In this document: positions 41,655 through 50,046 of the stretch, piece after piece
Position numbering within the stretch: position 1 is the first letter of the stretch
Layout of the letters: each line of letters begins with the position of its first letter
Source: an uncultured Spirochaetales bacterium
GTDB taxonomy: Bacteria > Spirochaetota > Spirochaetia > Sphaerochaetales > Sphaerochaetaceae
Reading direction: 5' to 3'
DNA: 50,270 nucleotides
NCBI GenBank assembly: GCA_949295125.1
Contig: CASFJV010000017.1
Location: 1-50,270 of the forward strand
Program-made: the position numbers and the translations under genes
The notes under the pieces: model-generated
What the model was told of the DNA's origin: nothing
Database searches by the model: none
The model's input: the letters and a program-made list of their open reading frames with translations, nothing else

Positions 41655-44069
41655 TTATATCCTGCTTCCCAGATATGCCCCAAGCCTGAGCATGTCTGCA
41701 AATACCCCGGCAGCTGTCACCTCTGGCCCTGCTCCCGGTCCCTTTATTACGAGCGGCTGCTTCAGATAGCGCTCTGTTGTGAATGCAATAACATTGTCTG
41801 TTCCCTTTGCCTGGGAAAATGGATGGTCATCATCATACAGCTCAAGGCCTACAGAACATATGCCATCCTCATCAACCTTCCCCACGTAGCGCAGGTTCTT
41901 ATTCTCACTTCTTGCCTTCCTGTATAGTGCTTCCATCTCAGCATCCATTTCGCTTAAGCGTTCAAGGAATTCATCCTTGCTTGCTGTCCTGAGTGCCTCA
42001 GGAACAAGGGAGTGGATTTTTATATCCTCAACTTCCGTAGAGTATCCAAGTTCCCTGGCAAGTATTACTGTCTTCCTTGCAACATCCATGCCAGACAGGT
42101 CATCCCTTGGATCAGGCTCAGTATATCCCATTTCCTTTGCCTTAAGCACAAGTGAAGAGAATGGGACTGTTCCATCATATGAACTGAAAAGCCATGCAAG
42201 GGTTCCAGAAACCATGCCCTCCACTTTCCTGATGTCATCACCTGTTTCCCTGAGATCCTTAAGGGTTGTAATGATCGGAAGCCCTGCTCCGACTGTCGTC
42301 TCATAATAATACTTTGCTCCAGTCTTCCTGGATGTCTCTATCAGGCTTTTGTAATAGCCATATGAAGCGCTGTTCGCTTTCTTGTTTGGGGTGATAATAT
42401 TGAATCCCTGGTCAAGAAGGCTCTTGTATGTAAGTGCCCTTTCCTGGCTTGATGTGCAGTCAATAATAACCTTATGCGGATAATAGGTAGCACCGATATG
42501 TTCCATGAATATCGCATCGTTATATGGGACAGAATACTTTTCAAACTTGTCCCTCCAGGAGGAGAGGTCAACCCCCTCATCAGAGAGAAGCATTCTTGTG
42601 CTTGTTGCAATGCCCCTGATCCTGATATCAAGGTCAAACTGTTTTTTCAGCCTTTCAGATTCCCTTCCGATCTGATCAAGCAGCGTTCCCCCGATATTCC
42701 CCGGCCCAAAGAGTCCGACCGAAAGGGACTGTGCTGACATGAAGAAGCCGGAATGCAGTGCCCTGAGAGCTTTTGCACTGTCCTCCATCTTGATTACGGC
42801 AGAGATATTCCTTTCGCTTGAGCCCTGGGCAATTGCCCTGATGCTTATATTGCTCTTGGCAAGGGAAGAGAAGAACTTTCCGGCAACACCTACGGCTCCG
42901 GACATCTCTTCGCCAACTACGGCAAGGATAGCGCAGTCATTCTCAACCTCTACCCCGTTAATGGCTTTCTTTGCAATCTCTTCTGCAAACTCCTTCTTGA
43001 TTATACGCTGTGATGCAGCACTATCTGATTTCGGGACAGCGAAACAGGTTGAGTATTCACTCGATGCCTGGCTGATGAGTATTACTGATATATGCTCATT
43101 CCTGAGTGCTGTAAAAAGCCTTGAAGAGACACCGGGGACTCCGGACATGCCGCTTCCTTCTATGTTTATAAGGGAAACATTCCTTACTACGGAAAATGCC
43201 TTTACAGCCTTGTCCTTGTCCTTGATGACATCCTTTGAGACCAGTGTGCCACTGTCATCGATATCCCCCCAGTACCTGAGCCTTATTGGAAGGCCTTTCG
43301 CAGCTGCAGGAATGAATGAATGTGGATGGACGATAGGAGCGCCGAAGAAGGAAAGCTCAGCAGCCTCAGCATAGCTGAGGTTCTTGATCACTTCTGCAGA
43401 CGGGACATCCTTCTCGCTTGCAGTCCTGAGAAGTGACCTGTGGTTCCAGAATGTAAGGTGAGCATTTATGTTTGCAGCGATGATTGATGCAGTGTATTCG
43501 CTTTCCCCTTCCCTCCTTACCTTGCCGGATGCATCCTTTCTTTCCGTTTCAGGAAGAAGCATCCTTCCATACACAAAGGAAGCGCCTTTTGGGAATGAGG
43601 ACCGCCTTACTGCCTCCCCCACCTCAAATATGCTAGCCTCAACATTCTCCTCCTCAAAAAGAGCAGAAAGGATTGAAGCGATAAAAAAGCTTGTCATGCT
43701 CTCAAGGTAGATGATGCTTTCCGGGCTGCTTTTCTCAAGGAGCCATACAGCTTTCAGAACATCTTCCACTTTTGCAAAGGATGCATTGATCGCTTCTGTG
43801 ACAAAGCTCGTAACATCATTTTCAAGGCTGTTCTCACTCAGTTCAAGCCAGCTGCTCCTGCTGCGCTCTATAACAGCCCACAGCTTCTCATCCTTTTTTT
43901 CCGCCTTCTCAAGAAGACCGGTAAGAGAGAGTTCGTTATCCTTTACAGGAGAGATCACAAAGACCTGGTGATCTTCGCTGCCCTTATATAGATCGAGTAA
44001 TTTCTGTATTCCGTTCTTGGTAGAGACCATCACGCCTTCAACAGCGTGAACCCTGTAGTCATTTTGCAT
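41655..44069 (-). CDS. thrA: Aspartokinase-like/homoserine dehydrogenase fusion (ThrA-type)
   Basis: An 804-residue protein in the order kinase-like domain, two ACT domains, homoserine dehydrogenase. The dehydrogenase (from about 447) is well conserved: GLFGPGNIGGTLL, IIDCTSSQ, TPNKKANS, YYETTVGAGLPII. The ACT region (NIEGSGMSGVPGVSSRLF, SQASSEYSTCFAVPKSD, AIAQGSSERNISAVI) matches E. coli ThrA closely. But the kinase part lacks the N-terminal KFGGTS motif (the start is VHAVEGVMVSTKNG), and the GRNGSDYSA motif is reduced to REGESEYTA. The kinase is therefore probably inactive, and the domain may serve as a threonine-sensing scaffold. First gene of thrA-thrC; the leader has unusual inverted repeats. 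Confidence 0.9.
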   Translation of the reverse strand: MQNDYRVHAVEGVMVSTKNGIQKLLDLYKGSEDHQVFVISPVKDNELSLTGLLEKAEKKDEKLWAVIERSRSSWLELSENSLENDVTSFVTEAINASFAKVEDVLKAVWLLEKSSPESIIYLESMTSFFIASILSALFEEENVEASIFEVGEAVRRSSFPKGASFVYGRMLLPETERKDASGKVRREGESEYTASIIAANINAHLTFWNHRSLLRTASEKDVPSAEVIKNLSYAEAAELSFFGAPIVHPHSFIPAAAKGLPIRLRYWGDIDDSGTLVSKDVIKDKDKAVKAFSVVRNVSLINIEGSGMSGVPGVSSRLFTALRNEHISVILISQASSEYSTCFAVPKSDSAASQRIIKKEFAEEIAKKAINGVEVENDCAILAVVGEEMSGAVGVAGKFFSSLAKSNISIRAIAQGSSERNISAVIKMEDSAKALRALHSGFFMSAQSLSVGLFGPGNIGGTLLDQIGRESERLKKQFDLDIRIRGIATSTRMLLSDEGVDLSSWRDKFEKYSVPYNDAIFMEHIGATYYPHKVIIDCTSSQERALTYKSLLDQGFNIITPNKKANSASYGYYKSLIETSRKTGAKYYYETTVGAGLPIITTLKDLRETGDDIRKVEGMVSGTLAWLFSSYDGTVPFSSLVLKAKEMGYTEPDPRDDLSGMDVARKTVILARELGYSTEVEDIKIHSLVPEALRTASKDEFLERLSEMDAEMEALYRKARSENKNLRYVGKVDEDGICSVGLELYDDDHPFSQAKGTDNVIAFTTERYLKQPLVIKGPGAGPEVTAAGVFADMLRLGAYLGSRI

Positions 44070-44124
44070 GAGTATCAGCCCCCTTGGCTAAATAGATTAT
44101 GCAAAATTTTACTGATACTCTCAA
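44061..44124 (-). promoter_or_regulatory. thrA promoter with two interleaved inverted repeats
   Basis: A promoter TTGAGA (44119-44124) / CATAAT (44096-44101), 17 bp apart, is seen on the minus strand. Two perfect 9-bp inverted repeats overlap it: GAGTATCAG (44120-44112) with CTGATACTC (44078-44070), and ATTTTGCAT (44107-44099) with ATGCAAAAT (44069-44061), the latter including the start codon. They are interleaved (A, B, A', B'), and A' abuts B'. The AAGGGGG ribosome site sits between B and A'. Likely a regulatory site; DNA or RNA level is not decided. Confidence 0.65.
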
Positions 44125-44128
44125 GGGC

Positions 44129-44163
44129 AAAAAAAATGAACAGGGCCGATTAGACTCTGTTCA
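44129..44163 (-). terminator. rpmB terminator
   Basis: On the minus strand TGAACAG (44163-44157) pairs with CTGTTCA (44143-44137), followed by eight Ts (44136-44129). Confidence 0.9.
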
Positions 44164-44184
44164 CTCAAAAATTGGAAATCCAGC

Positions 44185-44415
44185 TTATACCACTTTCTGG
44201 ATTTTTCCGCTTCTTAGGCAGCGTGTGCATACTTTGATGGTTCTTGGTGTTCCGTCAATTAATGCCTTTACAGAAACGAGGTTTGGTCTGAAAACTCTCT
44301 TCTTTGTTACGCCGATGTGCTGTCCAACACCGCCTTTTTTCTTAGCCTGACCTTTGCGTGGAACGATAGATCCTGAAACAGTCCCTTTTCCACAGATATC
44401 GCATCTTCTAGCCAT
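44185..44415 (-). CDS. rpmB: Ribosomal protein L28, zinc-binding form
   Basis: A 76-residue L28 with MARRCDICGKG at the start and VCTRCLRSGKI at the end: two CxxC pairs, so the zinc-containing (C+) form. VGQHIGVTKKRVFRPNL is the core. It is monocistronic, with a GGTGG ribosome site and a strong terminator. Confidence 0.97.
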   Translation of the reverse strand: MARRCDICGKGTVSGSIVPRKGQAKKKGGVGQHIGVTKKRVFRPNLVSVKALIDGTPRTIKVCTRCLRSGKIQKVV

Positions 44416-44539
44416 GAGTATATTCCACCTTATATAATATTTGCTCTGATATGCGCCCTATAAAGGCAACAAATTGAATATAGCAAAAATGATAACTCTT
44501 TGTAAATACCAAAAACCGAAGAAAAACGCAAGATAGCCA

Positions 44540-46654
44540 TCACTGCACAGCACTTAAGGAAACCACGTTCAGCTGAAGCTTGCTAAATCCTTTATAAGTA
44601 TTGACTTCAGGTGTGAAAATAAGCTCAACTGAACTTCCTTTTTCAACGTGTTCCTTCTCAGGATCGAAATCCCAGAATACCGCCGGCCATATCTCACCGT
44701 TGTATGAAATTGAGAACCTGAGGTAGCTTGCGCCATTCCTGTTTGGGACTATTTCCACGACTTTTGCACGCCTGATATGGAAATGCAGGCATTCATTCTC
44801 CTGCCCATACGGCTCAAAGAAATCCGCTATGGCCCAGAGTTCCTTCCCCATGTAGCTTTCAGGAATTTCGGCATCAACATTTATGCTTTCCTCCTCTTCT
44901 TCATCCTTCATGGAGAAAACCTTATCGGCAAGGATAGCCTTGAATTCCTCAAGATTCTCCTTTGCCATGGAAAAGCCGGCTGCATAGCTGTGTCCGCCAT
45001 AGTCCTGCAGAATTGGAGCAAAGTCTTCCAGGAATTCCCTAGAATTGAAGTTTCCGCGGCTTCTCATGCTGGCACTTATCCTTCCGTCATCGGTAACGGC
45101 AAGAACCAGTGTCGGCCTTCCCTTCTCATTCAGAAGCCTTGATGCAATGGCTCCAGTAAGGCCCCTTGGAATGTCTTTCTCAACCAGTATGAACCGCCCA
45201 AGATAGAAAGAAAGTGATGCATCTGCCTCATCCCTTACACTCTGGTAAGCCTCCTCTGTATTTGCTTTCCTCTCCCTGTTCATTTCAATAAGCTCTTCTG
45301 AAAGCCTCTTGATGTCATCCCTATTCCCAGAAAGGAAGAGATTGAGTGCGACATCAGGCTTTCCAAGCCTTCCGGATGAATTGATGAGAGGGGCAAGATA
45401 GTACGATATATCCTTGCTCCTTACCTTCCTGCCAAGCAGATCCAGGGAAGAGAGCACTATCTTCAAATAATCCGGCGGATTGTTCTCAAGAGCCTTCAGA
45501 CCTGCCTTTACAAGGAGCATATTCTCATTCCTTAGCGGCATGAGATCTGCAACAGTAGCAATGGCTGTAAGGGCAAGAGCCTCATCAAGACCTTCTGATA
45601 TATCCCTGCTCTTATAAAGCATTGCAGAGCGGAAAAGGGATATGAGAGTATCAAGTTCCCTGTCTTTTCCATCACTGTAGCGCACTGCCCTCGAGATATT
45701 GGAGAGCGTGAAAAGGCTCTTCCCCCTGACCGAGGAAATGACTGATTCAAGTTCAGGCCTTACATCATTCAAGGCTATTTCAATCCTGTCGGAAAAAGCA
45801 TTCTCAAGCGCCCTGAGCTCCTGATCCCTGTCAATTACAACGATTGGAAGCCCCTGGTTGAGAAAGCTGACCATCCTGGATGAGGAAGAAGATACCATAT
45901 TGAGGGAAAGCTCCTCATAGCACTCATCCTCCCGGATGAAGTTAAGCATTTTGACAGCGCTCATCTTTATAGTGTCATTACCGGGAACAGCATGGAAGAA
46001 GATAAGCTCGCTCTGATAAAGCGGTGATCTTGAGAAGCGTAGTGCATAACAGAGCTTGAAAGCAACCGCACAGCCTGAAAGCCCCTCAAAAGGATAGCCA
46101 GAACCTTCTATCTTGGGATCAAGTATGGCAACTGCAGGGGGAAAGGAAGATGAGGGAAGATGATGATCCACAACGATAGTGTCTACCCCCTCATCCCTGA
46201 GTATCCTTATCTCATCTATTGCACTGATGCCGTTATCGACAGTGATGAGGAGCGTAGAGCTGCTGTCAACCACTTCCCCTATGATATCAGATGTCAGGCC
46301 ATACGGCTCATCATTTACAGGAAGGCGGAGCGTGATGTCTTTCGCACCAAGCCTTGAAAGCTCCTTGTAAAGAAGTGCAGTACTTGTAATGCCATCAGTA
46401 TCCCTGTCCCCGAAAATGAAGATCCTCTCACCTTCATCAATCGCCTGGTTTATCCTCTCAACGGCAGAGTCCATATCATCAAAAAGGAATGGTGAATTCT
46501 GGTAGACAAGATCAGACTCAAAGAGGAATTTCATGCTCTCCCTGTCTGATAGCCCACGCCTTTCTATGATCGTGGATTTCAGCATTCCAATATTGTACTC
46601 TTCGCTTATCTTCCTTACTTTTGTGCTGTCTGCCTTCTTTATGCTGTATATCAT
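44540..46654 (-). CDS. recJ: Single-strand DNA exonuclease RecJ with inserted domain
   Basis: A 704-residue DHH-family nuclease, larger than E. coli RecJ (577). Motifs: FGDRDTDGITS (D83, D85, D87; an Arg takes the usual Tyr place), TVDNGIS (139-144), VVDHHLP (D163, H164, H165) and ATVADLMPL (366-374); DHHA1 domain with SGRLGKPDVAL and GGHSYAAGFS follows, then an OB-like end. Between motif III and IV about 140 extra residues (about 210-355) are inserted, with IVVIDRDQELRALENAFSD and LFTLSNISRAVRYSD. The insert is not part of standard RecJ. It degrades ssDNA 5'-3' in RecFOR repair. recO lies upstream with a 9-base gap, which supports the repair role. Confidence 0.94.
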   Translation of the reverse strand: MIYSIKKADSTKVRKISEEYNIGMLKSTIIERRGLSDRESMKFLFESDLVYQNSPFLFDDMDSAVERINQAIDEGERIFIFGDRDTDGITSTALLYKELSRLGAKDITLRLPVNDEPYGLTSDIIGEVVDSSSTLLITVDNGISAIDEIRILRDEGVDTIVVDHHLPSSSFPPAVAILDPKIEGSGYPFEGLSGCAVAFKLCYALRFSRSPLYQSELIFFHAVPGNDTIKMSAVKMLNFIREDECYEELSLNMVSSSSSRMVSFLNQGLPIVVIDRDQELRALENAFSDRIEIALNDVRPELESVISSVRGKSLFTLSNISRAVRYSDGKDRELDTLISLFRSAMLYKSRDISEGLDEALALTAIATVADLMPLRNENMLLVKAGLKALENNPPDYLKIVLSSLDLLGRKVRSKDISYYLAPLINSSGRLGKPDVALNLFLSGNRDDIKRLSEELIEMNRERKANTEEAYQSVRDEADASLSFYLGRFILVEKDIPRGLTGAIASRLLNEKGRPTLVLAVTDDGRISASMRSRGNFNSREFLEDFAPILQDYGGHSYAAGFSMAKENLEEFKAILADKVFSMKDEEEEESINVDAEIPESYMGKELWAIADFFEPYGQENECLHFHIRRAKVVEIVPNRNGASYLRFSISYNGEIWPAVFWDFDPEKEHVEKGSSVELIFTPEVNTYKGFSKLQLNVVSLSAVQ

Positions 46655-46663
46655 CTTCTATTC

Positions 46664-47401
46664 CTAAAAAAGTGGCCAGATGCCGGAAGAGAGTGTCTTT
46701 ATCCCATTTTCCTTTTTTGCAGAAAGGAGGCGCAGCATGAAGCGGAATATCCTGTCTTCCTGCTGACTGCTGATATTGAATGAGATTATGGATTTAAAAT
46801 CCTTAATGATGCACTCCCTTATGAAATGCCGTGCCTGAGGGGGGAGGATCAGCCTATCTTCTCCCGTAGAACAGTTCTGGCAGCATGATGAGCCAACCAC
46901 GTTATTATAGCCCAGAATCTCATCCTTTGAATATACTTTCTGGCACACTGGACAGCTCTCATAATCAGAAAGTGATCCCTCCAGGGTCAGGAATTTTATG
47001 ATGAATATTATCGTTATCCTCTTATAGTCAATTCCAAGGGCAAGGGAGTCGAGGGAGAGGGCAAGGAGGTTATACAGTTCCATGTCGTAAAACCTCGAGG
47101 AGAGTGAGAGCTCGGAAAAGAGTGTGGCTGCAGTTATCCGGTCCAGATCACCGTTTATTTCAGAGCGTATGTTAGTAATATCTGCATCTTTCAGGATCAC
47201 GTTGCTGTTTGCAGGTACATAGATGGAGAATATCCCTTCTGAGAAAAGCGGAGCTTTTATGCTTTTGCTGCTTTTCTGCGCTCCGTAGACACGGGCTCTT
47301 ATAAGGCCGTCAGATGGAGTGATGATGGAAATGATCCTGTCACGTTCCCCGCTTCTCTCGCTGTTTATGACTGTCCCTAAGAGTTTTTCATCCCGCTGCA
47401 T
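46664..47401 (-). CDS. recO: DNA repair protein RecO
   Basis: A 245-residue RecO: N-terminal OB fold (KLLGTVINSERSGERDRIISIITPSDG; VYGAQKSSKSIKAPLF), a helical middle and a zinc finger CPVCQKVYSKDE then CCQNCS. It helps load RecA with RecF and RecR. The ATG at 47401 matches the family start; no Shine-Dalgarno is present and a TTGACT/TAGTTT promoter ends seven bases before it, suggesting a leaderless mRNA. It is followed by recJ. Confidence 0.92.
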   Translation of the reverse strand: MQRDEKLLGTVINSERSGERDRIISIITPSDGLIRARVYGAQKSSKSIKAPLFSEGIFSIYVPANSNVILKDADITNIRSEINGDLDRITAATLFSELSLSSRFYDMELYNLLALSLDSLALGIDYKRITIIFIIKFLTLEGSLSDYESCPVCQKVYSKDEILGYNNVVGSSCCQNCSTGEDRLILPPQARHFIRECIIKDFKSIISFNISSQQEDRIFRFMLRLLSAKKENGIKTLSSGIWPLF

Positions 47402-47408
47402 ACGAAAA

Positions 47409-47437
47409 AAACTAGTTGCAATAGTGAAAAAAGTCAA
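47409..47437 (-). promoter_or_regulatory. recO-recJ promoter, leaderless type
   Basis: TTGACT (47432-47437) and TAGTTT (47409-47414) with a 17-bp spacer; the ATG at 47401 is seven bases after the -10. It is divergent from the DUF4105 gene, whose own start is at 47461. Confidence 0.55.
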
Positions 47438-47460
47438 CGATGGTATTACTATATTGTTCT

Positions 47461-48711
47461 ATGAAACGGATCATCTCAATTCTTGCTGCATTCATACTCT
47501 CAATTCCCCTTTCTGCCCTCTCCATCACGGGCTCAGGCATTGAAAACCCGTTTCCATCCCTCGAGAACATTGAGAAATTCGATTTTGCCAGCCAGGATGC
47601 CGCCTTTGATGATATCACAATAAACCTGATAACCACGGAAACAGGCAATGAGGTGTTCACCTACTTCGGCCATACCAGCCTTGAAATAATAGTTGATGGG
47701 TTTGATCCCATATTCTATGACTACGGCTTTTTCACATTCAGTGAGGGATTTTACAGGAATTTCATTTTCGGAAGGCTTTTGTACAACATCTATGCAACAG
47801 ATGGAAAAAGCAGGATTGAAGGCTTCTCTCAGGAAGGGCGGAGAGTCCACAGGACTGCACTCGATAGCCTCTCTCTGCAGAGCAGGAATGCATTATTCTC
47901 CTTTCTAAGGTACAATGCCAGAAGTGAAAACAACACATACCTTTATGACTATTATTATGATAACTGCGCCACAAGGGTCCGTGACATATATAATGAAGCG
48001 ACTGGAGGGAAATTCAGGCAGTGGGCATCTTCAATAAATACGGGAAGAACACTGAGGGAAGCAGCAAACCTCTCATTGGACAAGAATCCTATTGTCTCTT
48101 TCACGCTGAACTTCCTTGAAGGTCCTGATATCGATAAGCCTGCTACACTCTATGATGAGTGCTTCCTTCCCCTTGAGCTGATGAGTGCGGTTGAGGAATT
48201 TGAAAACACTGAAAGCACCATAATAAACGATTCAGGGAGAATACAGTACAGGAGGCACAGCCTTAACTTCTATGCCCTGATATTCTCAGTCTCTTTCTTT
48301 TTCGCCTCATTCTTCCTCTACTCTTCAAGGTTGAAAGCATTGAACAGGCTTTCTGACATCATAAATGGAATATTATGCATATATATATTCCTGCTGAGCT
48401 CTGTTCTTATTTTCATGATGACTGCAACGAACCACAGCGTCACATACCTGAATGCCAATTTCCTTTACGCAAACCCTCTGGCGATAGTGATGACTTTTGA
48501 GGCATTCAGGGGAAAGAGAATAAGAAAGCGCTACTATATCAGCTTCATCGAGCTGATCATAATAGCGCTTGCCTTCATCCTGAAAGGGATGTTCCCAGAA
48601 GTGTTCATCCAGGACAACCTTTCAGTGCTCATGGTAATGGCATCACTTTACCTGGTGAACATCACACACTATTTCCTTTTAAGAGAGCGTAATCTTGGTT
48701 CCGCCAGCTGA
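47461..48711 (+). CDS. DUF4105 (Lnb N-terminal-like) protein with C-terminal membrane helices
   Basis: A 416-residue protein. A signal peptide (MKRIISILAAFILSIPLSAL) leads to a DUF4105 domain: TYFGHTSLEI (His71) and YYYDNCATRVRDI (Cys169), spaced as in papain-like His/Cys enzymes, and FYDYGFFTFSEGFYRNFIFG between. From about 262 there are four or five membrane helices (NFYALIFSVSFFFASFFLY and others). The domain is probably periplasmic or outer-face and may cut or modify an envelope substrate; not shown here. No Shine-Dalgarno; TACTAT lies eight bases before the ATG. Its 3' end overlaps the convergent carbamate kinase gene by 33 bases. Confidence 0.85.
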   Translation: MKRIISILAAFILSIPLSALSITGSGIENPFPSLENIEKFDFASQDAAFDDITINLITTETGNEVFTYFGHTSLEIIVDGFDPIFYDYGFFTFSEGFYRNFIFGRLLYNIYATDGKSRIEGFSQEGRRVHRTALDSLSLQSRNALFSFLRYNARSENNTYLYDYYYDNCATRVRDIYNEATGGKFRQWASSINTGRTLREAANLSLDKNPIVSFTLNFLEGPDIDKPATLYDECFLPLELMSAVEEFENTESTIINDSGRIQYRRHSLNFYALIFSVSFFFASFFLYSSRLKALNRLSDIINGILCIYIFLLSSVLIFMMTATNHSVTYLNANFLYANPLAIVMTFEAFRGKRIRKRYYISFIELIIIALAFILKGMFPEVFIQDNLSVLMVMASLYLVNITHYFLLRERNLGSAS

Positions 48712-49626
48712 GTAGAGTGAGTCATAGAGGTTTTCCGGATTTGTGATAATTGCCTCATTTCCAGTCACCTTCACAAAGTCTATTGCAGCCTGTATCTTTG
48801 GAAGCATGGATCCTGGAGGGAACTGTTTCTGGCCAATATACTCTTCAGCCTCGCTGACAGTGATCCTGTCCAGCTTCCGCTCTGTCTCCTTTCCATAATC
48901 AAGGCATACCTTGTCGACTGCTGTTGATATTATGAACAGATCAGCTTTGAGGCTCTTGGCAAGGATTGCGCTGGCAAGGTCCTTGTCGATCACGGCTTCC
49001 CTTCCAAAAAGCATCCCGTCCTCATCATAGACAACAGGAATGCCTCCCCCTCCGCATGCTATGACCACAACATCGTTATCAAGCAGTGTCCTTATAGTAT
49101 CGAGCTCGATTATAGAGACCGGCTTTGGGGATGCAACCACCCTCCTCCATCCTTTCTTTGGATCTTCAACAATGGACCATCCATCGTGATCCCTATGGTA
49201 TTCGGCATCCTCCTTCTTCATGAATGAGCCGATCGGTTTTGTAGGATTTGAAAAGGATGGATCGCTGTCGGACACCTCCACCTGCGTAACTACTGTTGCA
49301 CACTTCTTATCCAGGTCAAGTTTCTTCATCTCATTCTTAAGGGCTTTCTGAAGCTGGTAGCCTATTGCTCCCTGGGTATCTGCCACGCAGCTGTCAAGAG
49401 GAACAGCATGCAGTATCTTGCGTGCATACTCACTCCTGAGCAGGATATAGCCTACCTGCGGCCCGTTTCCATGGGCAATCACAACCCTGTTGCCCTCCTT
49501 TATGAGCCTTGCAATATGATGTGCAGTCTTCTCTGCAGCCTTGTACTGGGCAGCAACTGTGACATGCCCCTCATCTTCAATTAATGAATTTCCGCCTATT
49601 GCGATTACTATTAGCTTTCCTTCCAT
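48679..49626 (-). CDS. arcC: Carbamate kinase
   Basis: A 315-residue amino acid kinase fold enzyme: IAIGGNSLIEDEGH, VIAHGNGPQVGYIL, and VIACGGGGIPVVYDEDG are diagnostic of carbamate kinase, which makes ATP from carbamoyl phosphate. No arginine deiminase or ornithine carbamoyltransferase is in the window, so the source of carbamoyl phosphate is not shown. The ATG at 49626 has no Shine-Dalgarno, and TACACT lies only six bases upstream. Confidence 0.95.
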   Translation of the reverse strand: MEGKLIVIAIGGNSLIEDEGHVTVAAQYKAAEKTAHHIARLIKEGNRVVIAHGNGPQVGYILLRSEYARKILHAVPLDSCVADTQGAIGYQLQKALKNEMKKLDLDKKCATVVTQVEVSDSDPSFSNPTKPIGSFMKKEDAEYHRDHDGWSIVEDPKKGWRRVVASPKPVSIIELDTIRTLLDNDVVVIACGGGGIPVVYDEDGMLFGREAVIDKDLASAILAKSLKADLFIISTAVDKVCLDYGKETERKLDRITVSEAEEYIGQKQFPPGSMLPKIQAAIDFVKVTGNEAIITNPENLYDSLYSAGGTKITLS

Positions 49627-49632
49627 AGTCTT

Positions 49633-49660
49633 AGTGTACCATAAATGCAACAAAACGCAA
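49633..49660 (-). promoter_or_regulatory. arcC promoter, leaderless type
   Basis: TTGCGT (49655-49660) and TACACT (49633-49638) with a 16-bp spacer. The -10 ends six bases before the ATG at 49626. Confidence 0.5.
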
Positions 49661-50046
49661 CATAAAAAGACATTTTGGGCCCATTTATATCCCATTATTC
49701 TATAAGCACTTATTTTCTACACATTTTTCATATTATGTCAGGAATAAGCTATTTTTTGCTAAAAACGTACCAAAAACGTACCAGTGATATCAATCGAAAA
49801 GTTGAATATCATCACCGGAAAAGACAGTTCTATCACGACTAATCTACCATCCATCTAATTGGCGAACAATAGGAATCCACAGCAGAAATATCCTGAATCA
49901 ATATATGTTATACTTGCAGTACACCAGCAATATAGGGAAATCAATTTTGGGGACATGTAATCACTGTAGATTGAACGCTGAAAAGAACCCCTACTAGTGC
50001 TGATATACAAGGCTAGCGACAGCATTGGCAAAAAGGAGACACCACT
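49661..50046. other. Gene-poor AT-rich stretch
   Basis: About 385 bp without a convincing gene. It holds the tandem repeat at 49761-49782 and, on the plus strand, an extended -10 element (TGTTATACT, 49906-49914) that may drive the truncated gene at 50047. A 67-residue reading frame on the minus strand (49855-50058) has no ribosome site and no protein-like composition. I see no tRNA, transposase or integrase. Confidence 0.55.
49761..49782 (+). repeat. Tandem 11-bp direct repeat
   Basis: AAAAACGTACC occurs twice head to tail (49761-49771 and 49772-49782). The stretch around it is AT-rich. It could be a protein-binding iteron or a recombination-site remnant; nothing decides which. Confidence 0.7.

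Noticed and set aside
44070..44120. Threonine attenuator with leader peptide before thrA
   Set aside because: No short frame rich in Thr/Ile codons and no terminator hairpin with a T-run between promoter and start.
44061..44120. Complete H-type pseudoknot at thrA
   Set aside because: Both 9-bp stems cannot form together, as there are no bases between A' and B' to cross the groove; alternative stems are more likely.
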